Shown here: positions 8,543-17,427 of the stretch, one piece after another
Layout of the letters: every line of letters begins with the position of its first letter
Position numbering within the stretch: the stretch's first letter is position 1
Source of the DNA: Salinimicrobium sediminis
GTDB taxonomy: Bacteria > Bacteroidota > Bacteroidia > Flavobacteriales > Flavobacteriaceae
Assembly: GCF_900215295.1 (NCBI RefSeq)
Contig: NZ_OCMF01000005.1
Span: forward strand, 62,001 to 126,000
Length of the DNA stretch: 64,000 nt
Reading direction: 5' to 3'
Position numbers and translations under genes: made by a program
The notes under the pieces: model-generated
The model's input: the letters and a program-made list of their open reading frames with translations, nothing else
Told to the model about the DNA's origin: nothing
Databases searched by the model: none

Positions 8543-9877
8543 ATGGAAGAACCTAAAAAAGTTGCTTTTTACACCCTTGGATGTAAACTTAATTTTTCTG
8601 AAACCTCTACAATTGCCCGTTCGTTTAAAGATGAGGGTTTTTTAAGAGTGGATTTTTCTGAAGCAGCAGATATTTACGTGATCAACACCTGTTCGGTCAC
8701 AGACAATGCCGACAAACGCTTTAAAACCATAGTAAAGCAGGCACAAAAGGCTAATGAAAACGCTTTTGTTATCGCTGTTGGTTGCTATGCACAATTAAAA
8801 CCCGAAGAATTGGCGGCGGTAGATGGGGTGGACCTTGTTCTTGGAGCTACCGAAAAATTCAAGATCACCAATTACCTTAATGACCTCACCAAAAATGATA
8901 TGGGAGAGGTGCATTCCTGTGAGATCGAAGAGGCAGACTTCTATGTTGGTTCTTATTCCTTTGGCGATCGCACAAGAGCTTTTTTGAAAGTGCAGGATGG
9001 TTGTGATTATAAATGTACGTATTGTACCATTCCGCTGGCGAGAGGAATTTCCAGAAGTGATACTCTGGAAAATGTTCTGGAGAATGGGAGAAAGATCAGC
9101 GAAAAAGGCATCAAGGAGATTGTGCTCACCGGGGTAAATATAGGAGATTACGGGAAAGGAGAGTTTGGGAATAAAAAGCATGAGCATACTTTTCTGGACC
9201 TTGTTAAAGCATTGGATACTGTGGAAGGAATCGAGAGGCTAAGGATTTCTTCTATTGAACCTAACCTTCTGAAAAATGAAACTATAGATTTTGTTGCTCA
9301 AAGCAATGCCTTTGTGCCCCATTTTCATATCCCGCTGCAAAGCGGAAGCAACGCTGTCTTAAAAGCCATGCGTCGCCGGTACCTTAGGGAACTTTACGTT
9401 GACAGGGTTCATAAGATCAAAGAGACCATGCCAGATGCCTGTATTGGAGTCGATGTAATAGTTGGTTTTCCGGGAGAGACAGATGAACATTTCCTGGAGA
9501 CCTATAACTTCCTGAATGAACTTGATGTATCCTATCTTCATGTATTTACCTATTCTGAAAGAGATAATACTCTCGCGTCAGAAATGGAAGAGGTGGTGCC
9601 ATTAAAAGTAAGAAAGAAACGCAGTAAGATGTTGCGCGGACTTTCAGCCAAAAAGAGAAGGGCGTTCTACGAATCTCAATTGGGAAAACAAAAAACGGTT
9701 TTATTCGAAGGGGAAAATAAAGAAGGCTATATCCATGGTTTTACAGAGAACTATGTCAAGGTGAAAACTCCCTGGGATCCTGCCCTGGTCAATACCCTTC
9801 ATGAAATTGAACTACAAAAAATAGGGGAAGACGGTCTGGTTAGGTTTACATATGTTGAAGAAAAGCTTCCGGTTTAG
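8543..9877 (+). CDS. mtaB: tRNA (N6-L-threonylcarbamoyladenosine37-C2)-methylthiotransferase
   Basis: A radical SAM methylthiotransferase of 444 residues. The N-terminal UPF0004 domain has three Cys for one iron-sulfur cluster (LGCKLNFSE, NTCSVTDNADKR, VGCYAQLKPEE). The radical SAM motif is CDYKCTYC in QDGCDYKCTYCTIPLARG, and a C-terminal TRAM-like domain binds tRNA. MtaB turns t6A37 into ms2t6A37 in ANN-decoding tRNAs. I chose the ATG at 8543, behind GAAGGAGAAG, over the in-frame TTG at 8519. The 3' end overlaps the convergent GNAT gene by 4 bp. Confidence 0.92.
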   Translation: MEEPKKVAFYTLGCKLNFSETSTIARSFKDEGFLRVDFSEAADIYVINTCSVTDNADKRFKTIVKQAQKANENAFVIAVGCYAQLKPEELAAVDGVDLVLGATEKFKITNYLNDLTKNDMGEVHSCEIEEADFYVGSYSFGDRTRAFLKVQDGCDYKCTYCTIPLARGISRSDTLENVLENGRKISEKGIKEIVLTGVNIGDYGKGEFGNKKHEHTFLDLVKALDTVEGIERLRISSIEPNLLKNETIDFVAQSNAFVPHFHIPLQSGSNAVLKAMRRRYLRELYVDRVHKIKETMPDACIGVDVIVGFPGETDEHFLETYNFLNELDVSYLHVFTYSERDNTLASEMEEVVPLKVRKKRSKMLRGLSAKKRRAFYESQLGKQKTVLFEGENKEGYIHGFTENYVKVKTPWDPALVNTLHEIELQKIGEDGLVRFTYVEEKLPV

Positions 9878-10173
9878 ATATTTATTCCCACGGGTAGCAG
9901 ATCCTTATATTTACGGCGATTCTTCCGCATAAATTTCGCAATCACAGGACTGGTAGGCATTACTCTTATCTCCCTATCCTTAATTAGTTGAAGAACTTCT
10001 TCAATAAAAGGCTCCAGGTATCCTTTTTCTTTTAGTTCTTCACTCATATCCAGGCGCGTTAAAAAGATCTTTCGGTCCTGGCTGGAGTATTCGATCCTGG
10101 CCAGATCTCCATCAATCTCACATTCAAACTGGCGCAGGAATTCATTATCATTAACTGTAAGTGGAGGGTTCAT
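9874..10173 (-). CDS. Small GNAT-like N-acetyltransferase (YjdJ/COG2388 type)
   Basis: 99 residues, matching the minimal GNAT family. The sequence DGDLARIEYS is followed by IFLTRLDMSEELKEKGY and the C-terminal IRVMPTSPVIAKFMRKNRRKYKDLL, the usual positions of the beta hairpin, the acetyl-CoA-binding strand and the last helix. The family's typical G-x-G/A acetyl-CoA loop is degenerate here (ELKEKGYLEPFIEEVL). Substrates are unknown for this family. It is a single gene, convergent with mtaB. Confidence 0.65.
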   Translation of the reverse strand: MNPPLTVNDNEFLRQFECEIDGDLARIEYSSQDRKIFLTRLDMSEELKEKGYLEPFIEEVLQLIKDREIRVMPTSPVIAKFMRKNRRKYKDLLPVGINI

Positions 10174-10380
10174 GTGTATAAGTATTTGGTTTCTATTCTA
10201 TTATCAAAAAATTGGCCACTGTTGAAATTACTTACTAATTATTCCATGAGTCGAAGTCTGCTCTATGGCCAGGGGAAATTTTTTAGGATTAAAAGTTATC
10301 GGAAGCCGTGAATTTCCCTTAAATTTGAAGATAAAGTTAAGAAATTTTGAGCAATTTGGAGCTGTAGAAGCTGCTAATTA

Positions 10381-11088
10381 ATGATGAAGGACCCTCTTAT
10401 TCACGTGTATTGCATGCCCGGTTTGGCAGCGAATTCCACGATTTTCGAAAATATTGATCTTCCCACGGAAAAATTTATGATCCACTGGCTGGATTGGTTG
10501 TTGCCAAAGCACAAAGAGAGCCTTGTGGATTATGCAGGACGCATGTGTAAATTGGTGAAACATGAGAAGCCGGTCCTTATGGGAGTATCTTTTGGCGGGA
10601 TAATTGTTCAGGAAATGGCTCAGATTATCGATGTGCAAAGGCTTATTATAATCTCCAGTGTCAAAACAGAGAATGAACTGCCGCGCAGGATGAAATTTGC
10701 AAGGTGTACAAAAGTATTCAAAGTTTTGCCTACCTCTTTGGCCCGGCACGTAGACACTTTTGAAAAGCTTGCGGTAGGAGATTTTGCAAAAAAACGGGCT
10801 GTTTTGTATAAAAAGTATTTGTCTATAACAGATACGCGGTACTTGGATTGGGCAATTGAACAAATGGTTTGCTGGGAAAGAAAAGAACCTTATAAAAACG
10901 TGATCCACATTCATGGGGATAAAGACGAAATTTTCCCTTACAAGTACATAAAAGACTGTATTACGGTACCGGGAGGAACTCATGTAATGATCATAAACAG
11001 GTTTAGGTGGTTCAATGAACACCTGGAGGAAATAATCCTTACGGGAAAACTAAAAAAGGAAAAAGTAAAAAACGAAATTATAAATTGA
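10381..11088 (+). CDS. Alpha/beta hydrolase family protein
   Basis: 235 residues. The nucleophile elbow GVSFGGIIVQE (G-x-S-x-G) lies near residues 63-73, and the late HGDKDEIFP followed by GGTHVMI supplies the likely Asp and His of the triad. There is no signal peptide, so it acts in the cytoplasm. The start is ATG at 10381 or the next ATG at 10384. The stop overlaps the leader of the following lytic transglycosylase gene with only 1 bp between them, so the two are an operon. The substrate is unknown. Confidence 0.8.
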   Translation: MMKDPLIHVYCMPGLAANSTIFENIDLPTEKFMIHWLDWLLPKHKESLVDYAGRMCKLVKHEKPVLMGVSFGGIIVQEMAQIIDVQRLIIISSVKTENELPRRMKFARCTKVFKVLPTSLARHVDTFEKLAVGDFAKKRAVLYKKYLSITDTRYLDWAIEQMVCWERKEPYKNVIHIHGDKDEIFPYKYIKDCITVPGGTHVMIINRFRWFNEHLEEIILTGKLKKEKVKNEIIN

Positions 11089-11089
11089 G

Positions 11090-12016
11090 ATGAAGATTAA
11101 GAACATACTTATTGGAGGAAGCGCGCTGGTAGTTTTGGGATTAGGTATAAATGCTGTGCAGGATGCTCCCAGTGACGAGAACCAGGAGCAAAAAATGATC
11201 AATGATTATAATGTGTATGCCTTACCCATGCCCGAGGAACTTGAATTTGCAGAAGAACCTGTGCCTCTGGAAATTCCTGATGTTTATGAAAGAATGGATA
11301 GGGAGCTGCTGGTTAACACTTACTGGCAATCCAATACCTTACTTCTAATAAAACGGGCAAATAAGTATTTTCCTGTAATAGAGCCCATTTTAGCTAAAAA
11401 TGGGGTGCCGGATGATTTTAAGTATCTGGCGGTGATCGAAAGCAGCCTTACCAATGCCGTCTCTCCTGCCGGAGCCAGAGGTTTTTGGCAGATCATGGAA
11501 TCAACCGGGAAAGAGTATGGTTTAGAGATCAATGACAATGTTGACGAAAGATATAATCTGGAAAAATCTACCCAGGTTGCTGCGGAATATTTCAAAAAGT
11601 CCAAAGAACGCTTCGGAAGCTGGACCCTGGCGGCAGCTGCATATAATGCCGGAAATTACGGAGTAGATAAGCAAAGAGACAGGCAGGATGTTCGGGATTA
11701 TTATGACCTGTTGTTAGGAGAAGAGACAGGAAGATATGTTTTCCGCATTCTGGCGCTAAAGGAGATCATGGAAAATCCCGATAAATATGGATTTAATTTC
11801 AGGACAAAGGATCTTTACAAACAGATTCCCTCACGTAAGGTAAAGGTAGATTCCTCTGTGACCGATTTTGCTGCGTTTGCAAAAAACTTCGGGATCAACT
11901 ATAAAATTTTAAAGCTGCATAATCCGTGGTTGAGGGAAACAGATCTTAAAAACAAGTCCCGTAAAGAATATTTGATCGAGTTGCCCGAACCGGAATATTA
12001 TAGTGTAGCACCTTAA
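11090..12016 (+). CDS. Lytic transglycosylase (SLT domain, MltD-like)
   Basis: 308 residues. A hydrophobic N-terminus (IGGSALVVLGLGINAV) serves as signal or anchor. The SLT domain is near 105-230, with the catalytic Glu in LAVIESSLTNAVSP, the conserved GARGFWQIM and AAAAYNAGNYG. A C-terminal stretch near 265-305 (VDSSVTDFAAFAKNFGINYKIL) resembles a LysM-type carbohydrate-binding fold. These enzymes cleave peptidoglycan glycan strands with formation of 1,6-anhydro-MurNAc in the periplasm. It is translated just after the alpha/beta hydrolase. Confidence 0.85.
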   Translation: MKIKNILIGGSALVVLGLGINAVQDAPSDENQEQKMINDYNVYALPMPEELEFAEEPVPLEIPDVYERMDRELLVNTYWQSNTLLLIKRANKYFPVIEPILAKNGVPDDFKYLAVIESSLTNAVSPAGARGFWQIMESTGKEYGLEINDNVDERYNLEKSTQVAAEYFKKSKERFGSWTLAAAAYNAGNYGVDKQRDRQDVRDYYDLLLGEETGRYVFRILALKEIMENPDKYGFNFRTKDLYKQIPSRKVKVDSSVTDFAAFAKNFGINYKILKLHNPWLRETDLKNKSRKEYLIELPEPEYYSVAP

Positions 12017-12059
12017 AAAAAGGCAAAATATGAAAGACTGCTTTTATTAAGATCGGCTG

Positions 12060-12761
12060 CTAAGGAGTGAGAGTTTTTTCTGCCTGTGAATATTGACTGC
12101 TGTCATTAATAAGGAGAAGGGAAATGGCACTGGTAAAGGAATCGTAGTTAAGGTCAAAGGATTTTTCAAACTCTATCCCGAAGGGATGAGACACTTTTCG
12201 TCTAATATCAATAATATTTTTGTCCTTGTTGAGTAGAAATGAAGTAGGGAACCCAAGAGAGTGTTTCATCATTTTAATGACGTAAGGGCTGTCATTTTTC
12301 ATTTCATCAACATAAAGTACGGTAATATTCTTATTATATTTTTTTGCAAGTTCCTTGGTCGTGGAGTGGCTGTCCCAAAACAGCATTACAAAATCGACTT
12401 GGTCGCCATATTTTTCTGATAATTTATTTAATGCCGGGATCTCTCCTTCTGTGGGAACGATCCACGAGGCATAAGTGGTCAAATAAACGGGTTTTTGGAA
12501 TTCGTCAAGAGCTACAGGTTTCTTTTTAAGGTCCTGTACTTTAAAATTATCCATTTTGCTGCCCTTAAGTCCGTATTTAACCAGGGAATCAAAAAGAAAA
12601 TCGGCACGTTTTAGGTTCTCGGTGCGGTAAGCTTTATCTGCTTGTTTTTTGTATTTCGGCAGATGGGTGGTTAAAGCTTCAGAAAAAGAAATTTGATCTT
12701 GTTGGGCGAAAAGGGGGACTACTAAAATTTGTGTAAGAAAGAAGAGTAATATTTTCCGCAT
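12060..12761 (-). CDS. Exported thioredoxin-fold (TlpA/AhpC-TSA-like) protein lacking the CxxC motif
   Basis: About 233 residues with a cleavable signal (MRKILLFFLTQILVVPLFAQ). The fold of TlpA-like periplasmic thioredoxins is recognisable: VYLTTYASWIVPTEGEIPALNKL, then QVDFVMLFWDS, then the cis-Pro region GFPTSFLLN. Where redox members have WCxPC, this protein has WIVPT, so both catalytic Cys are missing and the protein contains no cysteine there at all. It is probably not a disulfide oxidoreductase. I chose the second ATG, at 12761, because it starts the signal peptide. Its role is unknown. Confidence 0.7.
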   Translation of the reverse strand: MRKILLFFLTQILVVPLFAQQDQISFSEALTTHLPKYKKQADKAYRTENLKRADFLFDSLVKYGLKGSKMDNFKVQDLKKKPVALDEFQKPVYLTTYASWIVPTEGEIPALNKLSEKYGDQVDFVMLFWDSHSTTKELAKKYNKNITVLYVDEMKNDSPYVIKMMKHSLGFPTSFLLNKDKNIIDIRRKVSHPFGIEFEKSFDLNYDSFTSAISLLLINDSSQYSQAEKTLTP

Positions 12762-12888
12762 CAGGATGATTTCCAAATTCAGGACAAAAGTACTGAGAAG
12801 GTAGCTTCCGCAGAAATTTACTCGTTAAAATACAGGGATATTAGATGAACTACAGCAGCAATATTTCCTACAAATGAAATCTTAAAAA

Positions 12889-13404
12889 TTAGATCTTTTT
12901 CATTTGTTGTTTCATCATCTTGATCTGCTCATCAAGCATGTTGTGCTTATCAAGTTTTTTAGCTTCCTGCAGCAAGATTTGAGCTTCTCTTTTTCTTCGT
13001 TTGGTCATGGCAATTCCTGCAAGGTTAAGTTTGGCCATAGCCAAATCCTGCTTCATTGAAAGTCCCATCTTAACTGCTCTTTTAAAGAACTTTTCTGCTT
13101 GGGTGATATTGGTTTGGGAAACCATTAGTCCGTGAAGGTACCAGTAGTAACCCTGTTGTTTTTGGGTAAGAGCTTTTTCAGGATCTTTGATCTTATCAAG
13201 CCATTTTTTGGCTCCGGGGAAATCCTGCTTTCTAAGTCTCAGGAAAGCCATTAATATCATCTCATTTTTGTAATATAGAAAGACAAAGATTCCCGAAAGA
13301 AGCAAAATGAAGATGCCGTTCCCTATATTACCTTCAAAAAATTGCCAGATGGCCAGGATCACGAGGAGACCTGCGATGATTAATTTATAGACTTTATTGA
13401 ACAT
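12889..13404 (-). CDS. TPR-like membrane-anchored protein
   Basis: 171 residues. Two hydrophobic helices (about 7-22 and 28-45) are followed by a cytoplasmic basic domain with helical repeats (AFLRLRKQDFPGAKKWLDKI, GYYWYLHGLMVSQTNITQAEKFFKRAVKMG, LNLAGIAMTKRRKREAQILLQEAKKL), which reads as two to three TPR-like hairpins. The function is unknown. It is divergent from the L34 gene and is a common neighbour type in this family. Confidence is good for being a gene and modest for the fold. Confidence 0.7.
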   Translation of the reverse strand: MFNKVYKLIIAGLLVILAIWQFFEGNIGNGIFILLLSGIFVFLYYKNEMILMAFLRLRKQDFPGAKKWLDKIKDPEKALTQKQQGYYWYLHGLMVSQTNITQAEKFFKRAVKMGLSMKQDLAMAKLNLAGIAMTKRRKREAQILLQEAKKLDKHNMLDEQIKMMKQQMKKI

Positions 13405-13467
13405 TTGCTGTGAAATTTAAAGGCCGCAAAGGTAAGAAAAACAATTGGAAATTATTTCAAAAATGGG

Positions 13468-13498
13468 TTTGTGCAAGTAAAAACTCTTTGTATATTTG
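13468..13498 (+). promoter_or_regulatory. Promoter of the L34 gene
   Basis: TTTG at 13468-13471, a 19-bp spacer and TATATTTG at 13491-13498 fit the Bacteroidota promoter exactly. The leader to the ATG at 13570 is about 65 nt. Confidence 0.75.
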
Positions 13499-13569
13499 CC
13501 CGCAGTTTTAGGAGGAGGTCTTAGAACAATTTTTCAAAGCGATTTCAAAGAAGATTAAAGATAATTATC

Positions 13570-13728
13570 ATGAAAAGAACGTTTCAACCATCAAAGAGGA
13601 AAAGAAAAAACAAGCACGGTTTCAGAGAACGTATGGCAAGTGTTAACGGAAGAAAAGTGCTGGCTCGTAGAAGAGCTAAAGGAAGAAAGAAGTTATCAGT
13701 TTCCTCTGAGAACAGGCATAAACACTAG
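13570..13728 (+). CDS. rpmH: 50S ribosomal protein L34
   Basis: A 52-residue, very basic protein: [18 protein letters not shown], then [25 protein letters not shown]. This is the universally conserved L34 signature. It lies between its own promoter and terminator. In many bacteria rpmH sits beside dnaA and the origin; here it is followed by carB, and no origin features are seen. Confidence 0.97.
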   Translation: MKRTFQPSKRKRKNKHGFRERMASVNGRKVLARRRAKGRKKLSVSSENRHKH

Positions 13729-13750
13729 ATGATAATTCCCGAAAATATTA

Positions 13751-13787
13751 AAGGTGTTACTTTTTCAAGTAACGCCTTTTTTTATAC
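13751..13787 (+). terminator. Intrinsic terminator after rpmH
   Basis: AAGGTGTTACTT and AAGTAACGCCTT pair over 12 bp (one G-T wobble) with a 4-nt loop, followed by seven T. Confidence 0.85.
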
Positions 13788-13831
13788 CCTATAGGTTCCT
13801 ATTTTTACAAACACCACGCAAATTTTTCCCA

Positions 13832-16684
13832 ATGCCAAAGAATAAAGACCTTAAAAGCATTTTAATTATTGGATCGGGGCCCATCATTATTGGGCAGGCC
13901 TGTGAATTTGACTATTCCGGAACTCAGGCACTACGATCCCTACGAGAAGACGGCATCGAGACCATTCTTATTAACTCCAACCCTGCAACGATCATGACCG
14001 ATCCTTCGATGGCCGATCATGTGTACTTAAAGCCGCTCAATACTAAATCGATCATCGAGATCCTTAAGAAACATCCGCAGATAGATGCCGTTCTCCCAAC
14101 TATGGGTGGGCAAACTGCTCTTAACCTCTGTATTGAAGCCGACGAAAAAGGAATCTGGAAAGATTTTGATGTGAAGATCATCGGGGTGGATATAGATGCT
14201 ATTAATATTACCGAAGACAGAGAAAAGTTCAAACAATTAATGGGACGAATCAATGTTCCCGTAGCCCCTGCACAAACAGCAACTTCTTTCCTTGAAGGTA
14301 AGGAGATCGCGCAGGAGTTTGGTTTTCCACTTGTAATTCGGGCTTCATTTACTCTTGGAGGTACAGGTGCTTCTTTTGTACATACTGAAGATCAATTCGA
14401 TGAGATGCTTCAATACGGTCTGGAAGTCTCTCCTATTCACGAAGTACTTATCGATAAGGCTTTACTGGGGTGGAAGGAGTATGAATTAGAACTTTTACGG
14501 GATAAGAATGACAACGTTGTTATTATTTGTTCCATTGAAAATATGGATCCAATGGGGATCCACACCGGTGACTCCATTACAGTTGCGCCGGCAATGACCT
14601 TGAGCGATGTCACCTTCCAGAAAATGCGTGACCTGGCCATTAAGATGATGCGAAGCATTGGAGATTTTGCCGGGGGATGTAACGTGCAGTTCGCGGTGAG
14701 CCCAGATGATCAGGAAGACATTATTGCCGTAGAGATCAATCCAAGGGTTTCCCGTTCTTCGGCACTGGCATCTAAAGCAACCGGATATCCTATTGCTAAG
14801 ATCGCTGCAAAACTGGCAATTGGCTATACTTTAGATGAGCTACATAACCAGATCACAAAATCTACTTCCGCGTTATTTGAGCCGACTCTTGATTACGTAA
14901 TCGTTAAAATTCCGCGCTGGAACTTCGATAAATTTGAAGGCAGCGACCGTACTCTGGGTCTGCAGATGAAATCTGTAGGAGAGGTAATGGGAATTGGACG
15001 TTCTTTCCAGGAGGCACTTCACAAAGCCACCCAATCGCTGGAGATCAAAAGAAATGGACTTGGAGCCGATGGAAAAGGTTACACCAATTATGATGTGATC
15101 CTCGATAAATTGAAACATGCCAGCTGGGACAGGGTGTTTGTAATCTATGATGCCATTCAGTTAGGTATACCTCTGGCCAGAATTCACGAGATCACCAAGA
15201 TTGACATGTGGTTCCTTAAGCAATATGAGGAACTGTATGCTCTGGAAGTTGAGATCTCCAAATACAATATTGATTCCCTGCCTAAAGATTTGCTTCTGGA
15301 GGCAAAGCAGAAAGGTTTCGCCGACAGGCAAATAGCTTATATGGTAGGTTGTCTGGAAAGCCAGGTGTACAAAAAAAGAGAAGAATTAGGCATTAACAGA
15401 ATATACAAACTTGTAGATACCTGTGCCGCCGAATTTAAAGCGGAAACTCCTTATTACTATTCCACTTTTGAGGCCGATATTGAAACCAAAGAAGGGGTGA
15501 GGTATGTGGAGAATGACAGCAAGGTTTCAGATAAGAGGAAAATTGTAGTCCTGGGTTCCGGGCCTAACAGAATTGGACAGGGAATTGAATTCGATTACTG
15601 TTGTGTTCATGGGGTTCTTGCTGCCAAGGAGTGTGGTTATGAAACCATCATGATCAACTGTAATCCCGAAACGGTTTCAACTGATTTTGATGTTTCAGAT
15701 AAACTTTATTTTGAACCTGTTTTTTGGGAGCATATTTATGACATCATTCGTCATGAAAAGCCCGAAGGAGTGATCGTGCAGCTGGGGGGACAAACCGCTC
15801 TTAAACTTGCTGAAAAACTTGATCGCTACGGAATTAAGATCCTCGGTACCAGCTATAAAGCTTTAGACCTTGCCGAAGATAGGGGTAGCTTCTCCAGATT
15901 GCTCCAGGAAAATGATATTCCTTATCCGGAATTCGGTGTGGCCGAAACCGCCGATGAAGCCCTGGCACTTGCCGATGAACTTGATTTTCCAATTCTGGTA
16001 AGGCCGTCTTATGTCTTAGGTGGACAGGGTATGAAGATCGTGATCAACAAAAAGGATCTGGAAGCCACTGTTGTTGATTTGCTTCGAAAGATCCCAAACA
16101 ATAAACTGCTGCTTGACCATTATCTTGATGGAGCCATAGAGGCTGAAGCGGATGCAATCTGTGACGGGGAGAACGTTCAGATCATTGGGATCATGGAACA
16201 CATAGAACCCTGCGGAATTCATTCCGGAGATTCTAATGCAGTATTGCCGCCATTCAACCTGGGAGACCTGGTGATGCAGCAAATAAAGGACCACACAAAA
16301 AAGATTGCTTTGGCCCTTAATACTGTTGGTCTGATCAATATTCAATTTGCCATCAAGGATGATAAAGTGTATATCATAGAAGCCAATCCGCGGGCTTCCA
16401 GAACAGTCCCTTTTATTGCTAAAGCGTACGGAGAGCCTTATGTTAATTATGCAACTAAGGTAATGCTTAGGGAAAAGAAAGTGACCGACTTTAAATTTAA
16501 TCCGCAGCTTGAGGGTTATGCTATTAAACAGCCTGTCTTCTCCTTCAACAAATTTCCGAAGGTTAATAAACAGCTTGGTCCTGAAATGAAAAGTACGGGG
16601 GAAAGTATCTTGTTTATTGACAGCCTAAGAGATGATACCTTTTACGAGTTGTATTCCAGAAGGAAAATGTACCTGAGTAAATAG
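13832..16684 (+). CDS. carB: Carbamoyl-phosphate synthase large subunit, without the allosteric domain
   Basis: 950 residues. Two ATP-grasp halves are evident: the first begins ILIIGSGPIIIGQACEFDYSG, the second near residue 550 with IVVLGSGPNRIGQGIEFDYCC. Each carries the metal/ATP residues in AVEINPRVSRSSALASKATGYP and IIEANPRASRTVPFIAKAYG. CarB makes carbamoyl phosphate from ammonia, bicarbonate and two ATP for pyrimidine and arginine synthesis. The protein stops about 30 residues after LGPEMKSTGES, so the C-terminal MGS-like regulatory domain of E. coli CarB (residues about 937-1073) is absent. The start is the ATG at 13832; the frame upstream runs through the rpmH terminator. carA is not in the window. 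Confidence 0.95.
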   Translation: MPKNKDLKSILIIGSGPIIIGQACEFDYSGTQALRSLREDGIETILINSNPATIMTDPSMADHVYLKPLNTKSIIEILKKHPQIDAVLPTMGGQTALNLCIEADEKGIWKDFDVKIIGVDIDAINITEDREKFKQLMGRINVPVAPAQTATSFLEGKEIAQEFGFPLVIRASFTLGGTGASFVHTEDQFDEMLQYGLEVSPIHEVLIDKALLGWKEYELELLRDKNDNVVIICSIENMDPMGIHTGDSITVAPAMTLSDVTFQKMRDLAIKMMRSIGDFAGGCNVQFAVSPDDQEDIIAVEINPRVSRSSALASKATGYPIAKIAAKLAIGYTLDELHNQITKSTSALFEPTLDYVIVKIPRWNFDKFEGSDRTLGLQMKSVGEVMGIGRSFQEALHKATQSLEIKRNGLGADGKGYTNYDVILDKLKHASWDRVFVIYDAIQLGIPLARIHEITKIDMWFLKQYEELYALEVEISKYNIDSLPKDLLLEAKQKGFADRQIAYMVGCLESQVYKKREELGINRIYKLVDTCAAEFKAETPYYYSTFEADIETKEGVRYVENDSKVSDKRKIVVLGSGPNRIGQGIEFDYCCVHGVLAAKECGYETIMINCNPETVSTDFDVSDKLYFEPVFWEHIYDIIRHEKPEGVIVQLGGQTALKLAEKLDRYGIKILGTSYKALDLAEDRGSFSRLLQENDIPYPEFGVAETADEALALADELDFPILVRPSYVLGGQGMKIVINKKDLEATVVDLLRKIPNNKLLLDHYLDGAIEAEADAICDGENVQIIGIMEHIEPCGIHSGDSNAVLPPFNLGDLVMQQIKDHTKKIALALNTVGLINIQFAIKDDKVYIIEANPRASRTVPFIAKAYGEPYVNYATKVMLREKKVTDFKFNPQLEGYAIKQPVFSFNKFPKVNKQLGPEMKSTGESILFIDSLRDDTFYELYSRRKMYLSK

Positions 16685-16704
16685 GTTCCAAAAAAGCTAT
16701 ATTT

Positions 16705-16741
16705 GAATGCCATCTGTTTAAGGTGGCATTCTTCTTTTAAC
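16705..16741 (+). terminator. Intrinsic terminator after carB
   Basis: GAATGCCA (16705-16712) pairs with TGGCATTC (16724-16731) across an 11-nt loop, followed by TTCTTTT. A TATATTTG box (16698-16705) directly abuts its 5' arm. Confidence 0.65.
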
Positions 16742-16759
16742 AGAGAAAAAGTTGATCAA

Positions 16760-17152
16760 ATGAAAGAATTCATCCTCATCATGGGCGGAGTATATGGTGC
16801 CCTCGCAGTAATTTTTGGTGCTTTTGGTGCTCACGCTCTTAAAAAGGTTCTTGATGTGGAGCAGCTGAAAAGTTTTGAGACCGGTGTAAAATACCAGATG
16901 TATCACGCTCTGCTGCTCATTCTGGTAGGAATTATTTTTCCTTTTACAGGGTTTTCTCAGAACCTCATGGGATGGTTTCTTTTGCTCGGAGTATTCTTCT
17001 TTTCCTTCAGCATCTATGGATTGGTTCTGAGTTCGGCAAAAGGTCGAAAAATGTCATTTTTGGGACCTGTTACTCCGTTGGGAGGATTGCTTCTGGTTAT
17101 GGGCTGGATTCTGTTTGCAATTAATGTAGCTGCAATTGCTGAATTTCTTTGA
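16760..17152 (+). CDS. DUF423 family small membrane protein
   Basis: 130 residues with four membrane helices. The N-terminal GVYGALAVIFGAFGAHALKK, with its small-residue G/A pattern, and the internal KYQMYHALLLI are diagnostic for DUF423 (YgdD-like) inner-membrane proteins, whose function is unknown. The start at the ATG at 16760 agrees with the family; the frame upstream of it crosses the carB terminator and is not coding. The gene ends just 6 bp before the first palindrome of the REP island. Confidence 0.85.
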   Translation: MKEFILIMGGVYGALAVIFGAFGAHALKKVLDVEQLKSFETGVKYQMYHALLLILVGIIFPFTGFSQNLMGWFLLLGVFFFSFSIYGLVLSSAKGRKMSFLGPVTPLGGLLLVMGWILFAINVAAIAEFL

Positions 17153-17158
17153 AAAGAT

Positions 17159-17427
17159 AAACCGTTAAAACGGTTTTTTGATATTACGTAAATTCTCTAT
17201 ACCCCGGGTTGAAACCCGGGGCTAAATTATCCTAAATAATTCGTTGAATATTTATATTCTAATTTAAATTTTTATGATGAAATAATAGAATTCATTTTTA
17301 TTTCTCCGGCCCAAGGATCCTGCCTAATGTCCTGTTTTCAAGTCATAAAATCGGGAAATGATAATAGCCCCGGGTTTCAACCCGGGGACATCGAAGAGTA
17401 TTATTTCATAATCGGTTTTAACCGATT
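17159..17427. repeat. REP-like unit A (four palindromes, inverted-repeat layout)
   Basis: In order: AAACCGTTAAAACGGTTT (17159-17176), CCCCGGGTTGAAACCCGGGG (17202-17221), a spacer of about 145 bp, the exact reverse complement of the GC-rich palindrome (17368-17387), and AATCGGTTTTAACCGATT (17410-17427). The last one overlaps the RAYT stop codon (17426-17428). Left and right halves mirror each other, with spacings of 25 and 22 bp. Confidence 0.8.

Noticed and set aside
10378-11022. 214-residue frame antisense to the alpha/beta hydrolase gene
   Set aside because: The sense frame has a complete hydrolase signature; the antisense product has atypical composition (Cys/His/Phe-rich) and no motif.
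13468-13728. Replication origin next to rpmH
   Set aside because: No dnaA, DnaA-box cluster or gidA/parAB is adjacent; rpmH is followed by carB, and recF and parAB lie tens of kilobases away in separate contexts.
13754-13831. N-terminal extension of CarB
   Set aside because: It overlaps the rpmH terminator and does not match the family; the ATG at 13832 gives the normal N-terminus.
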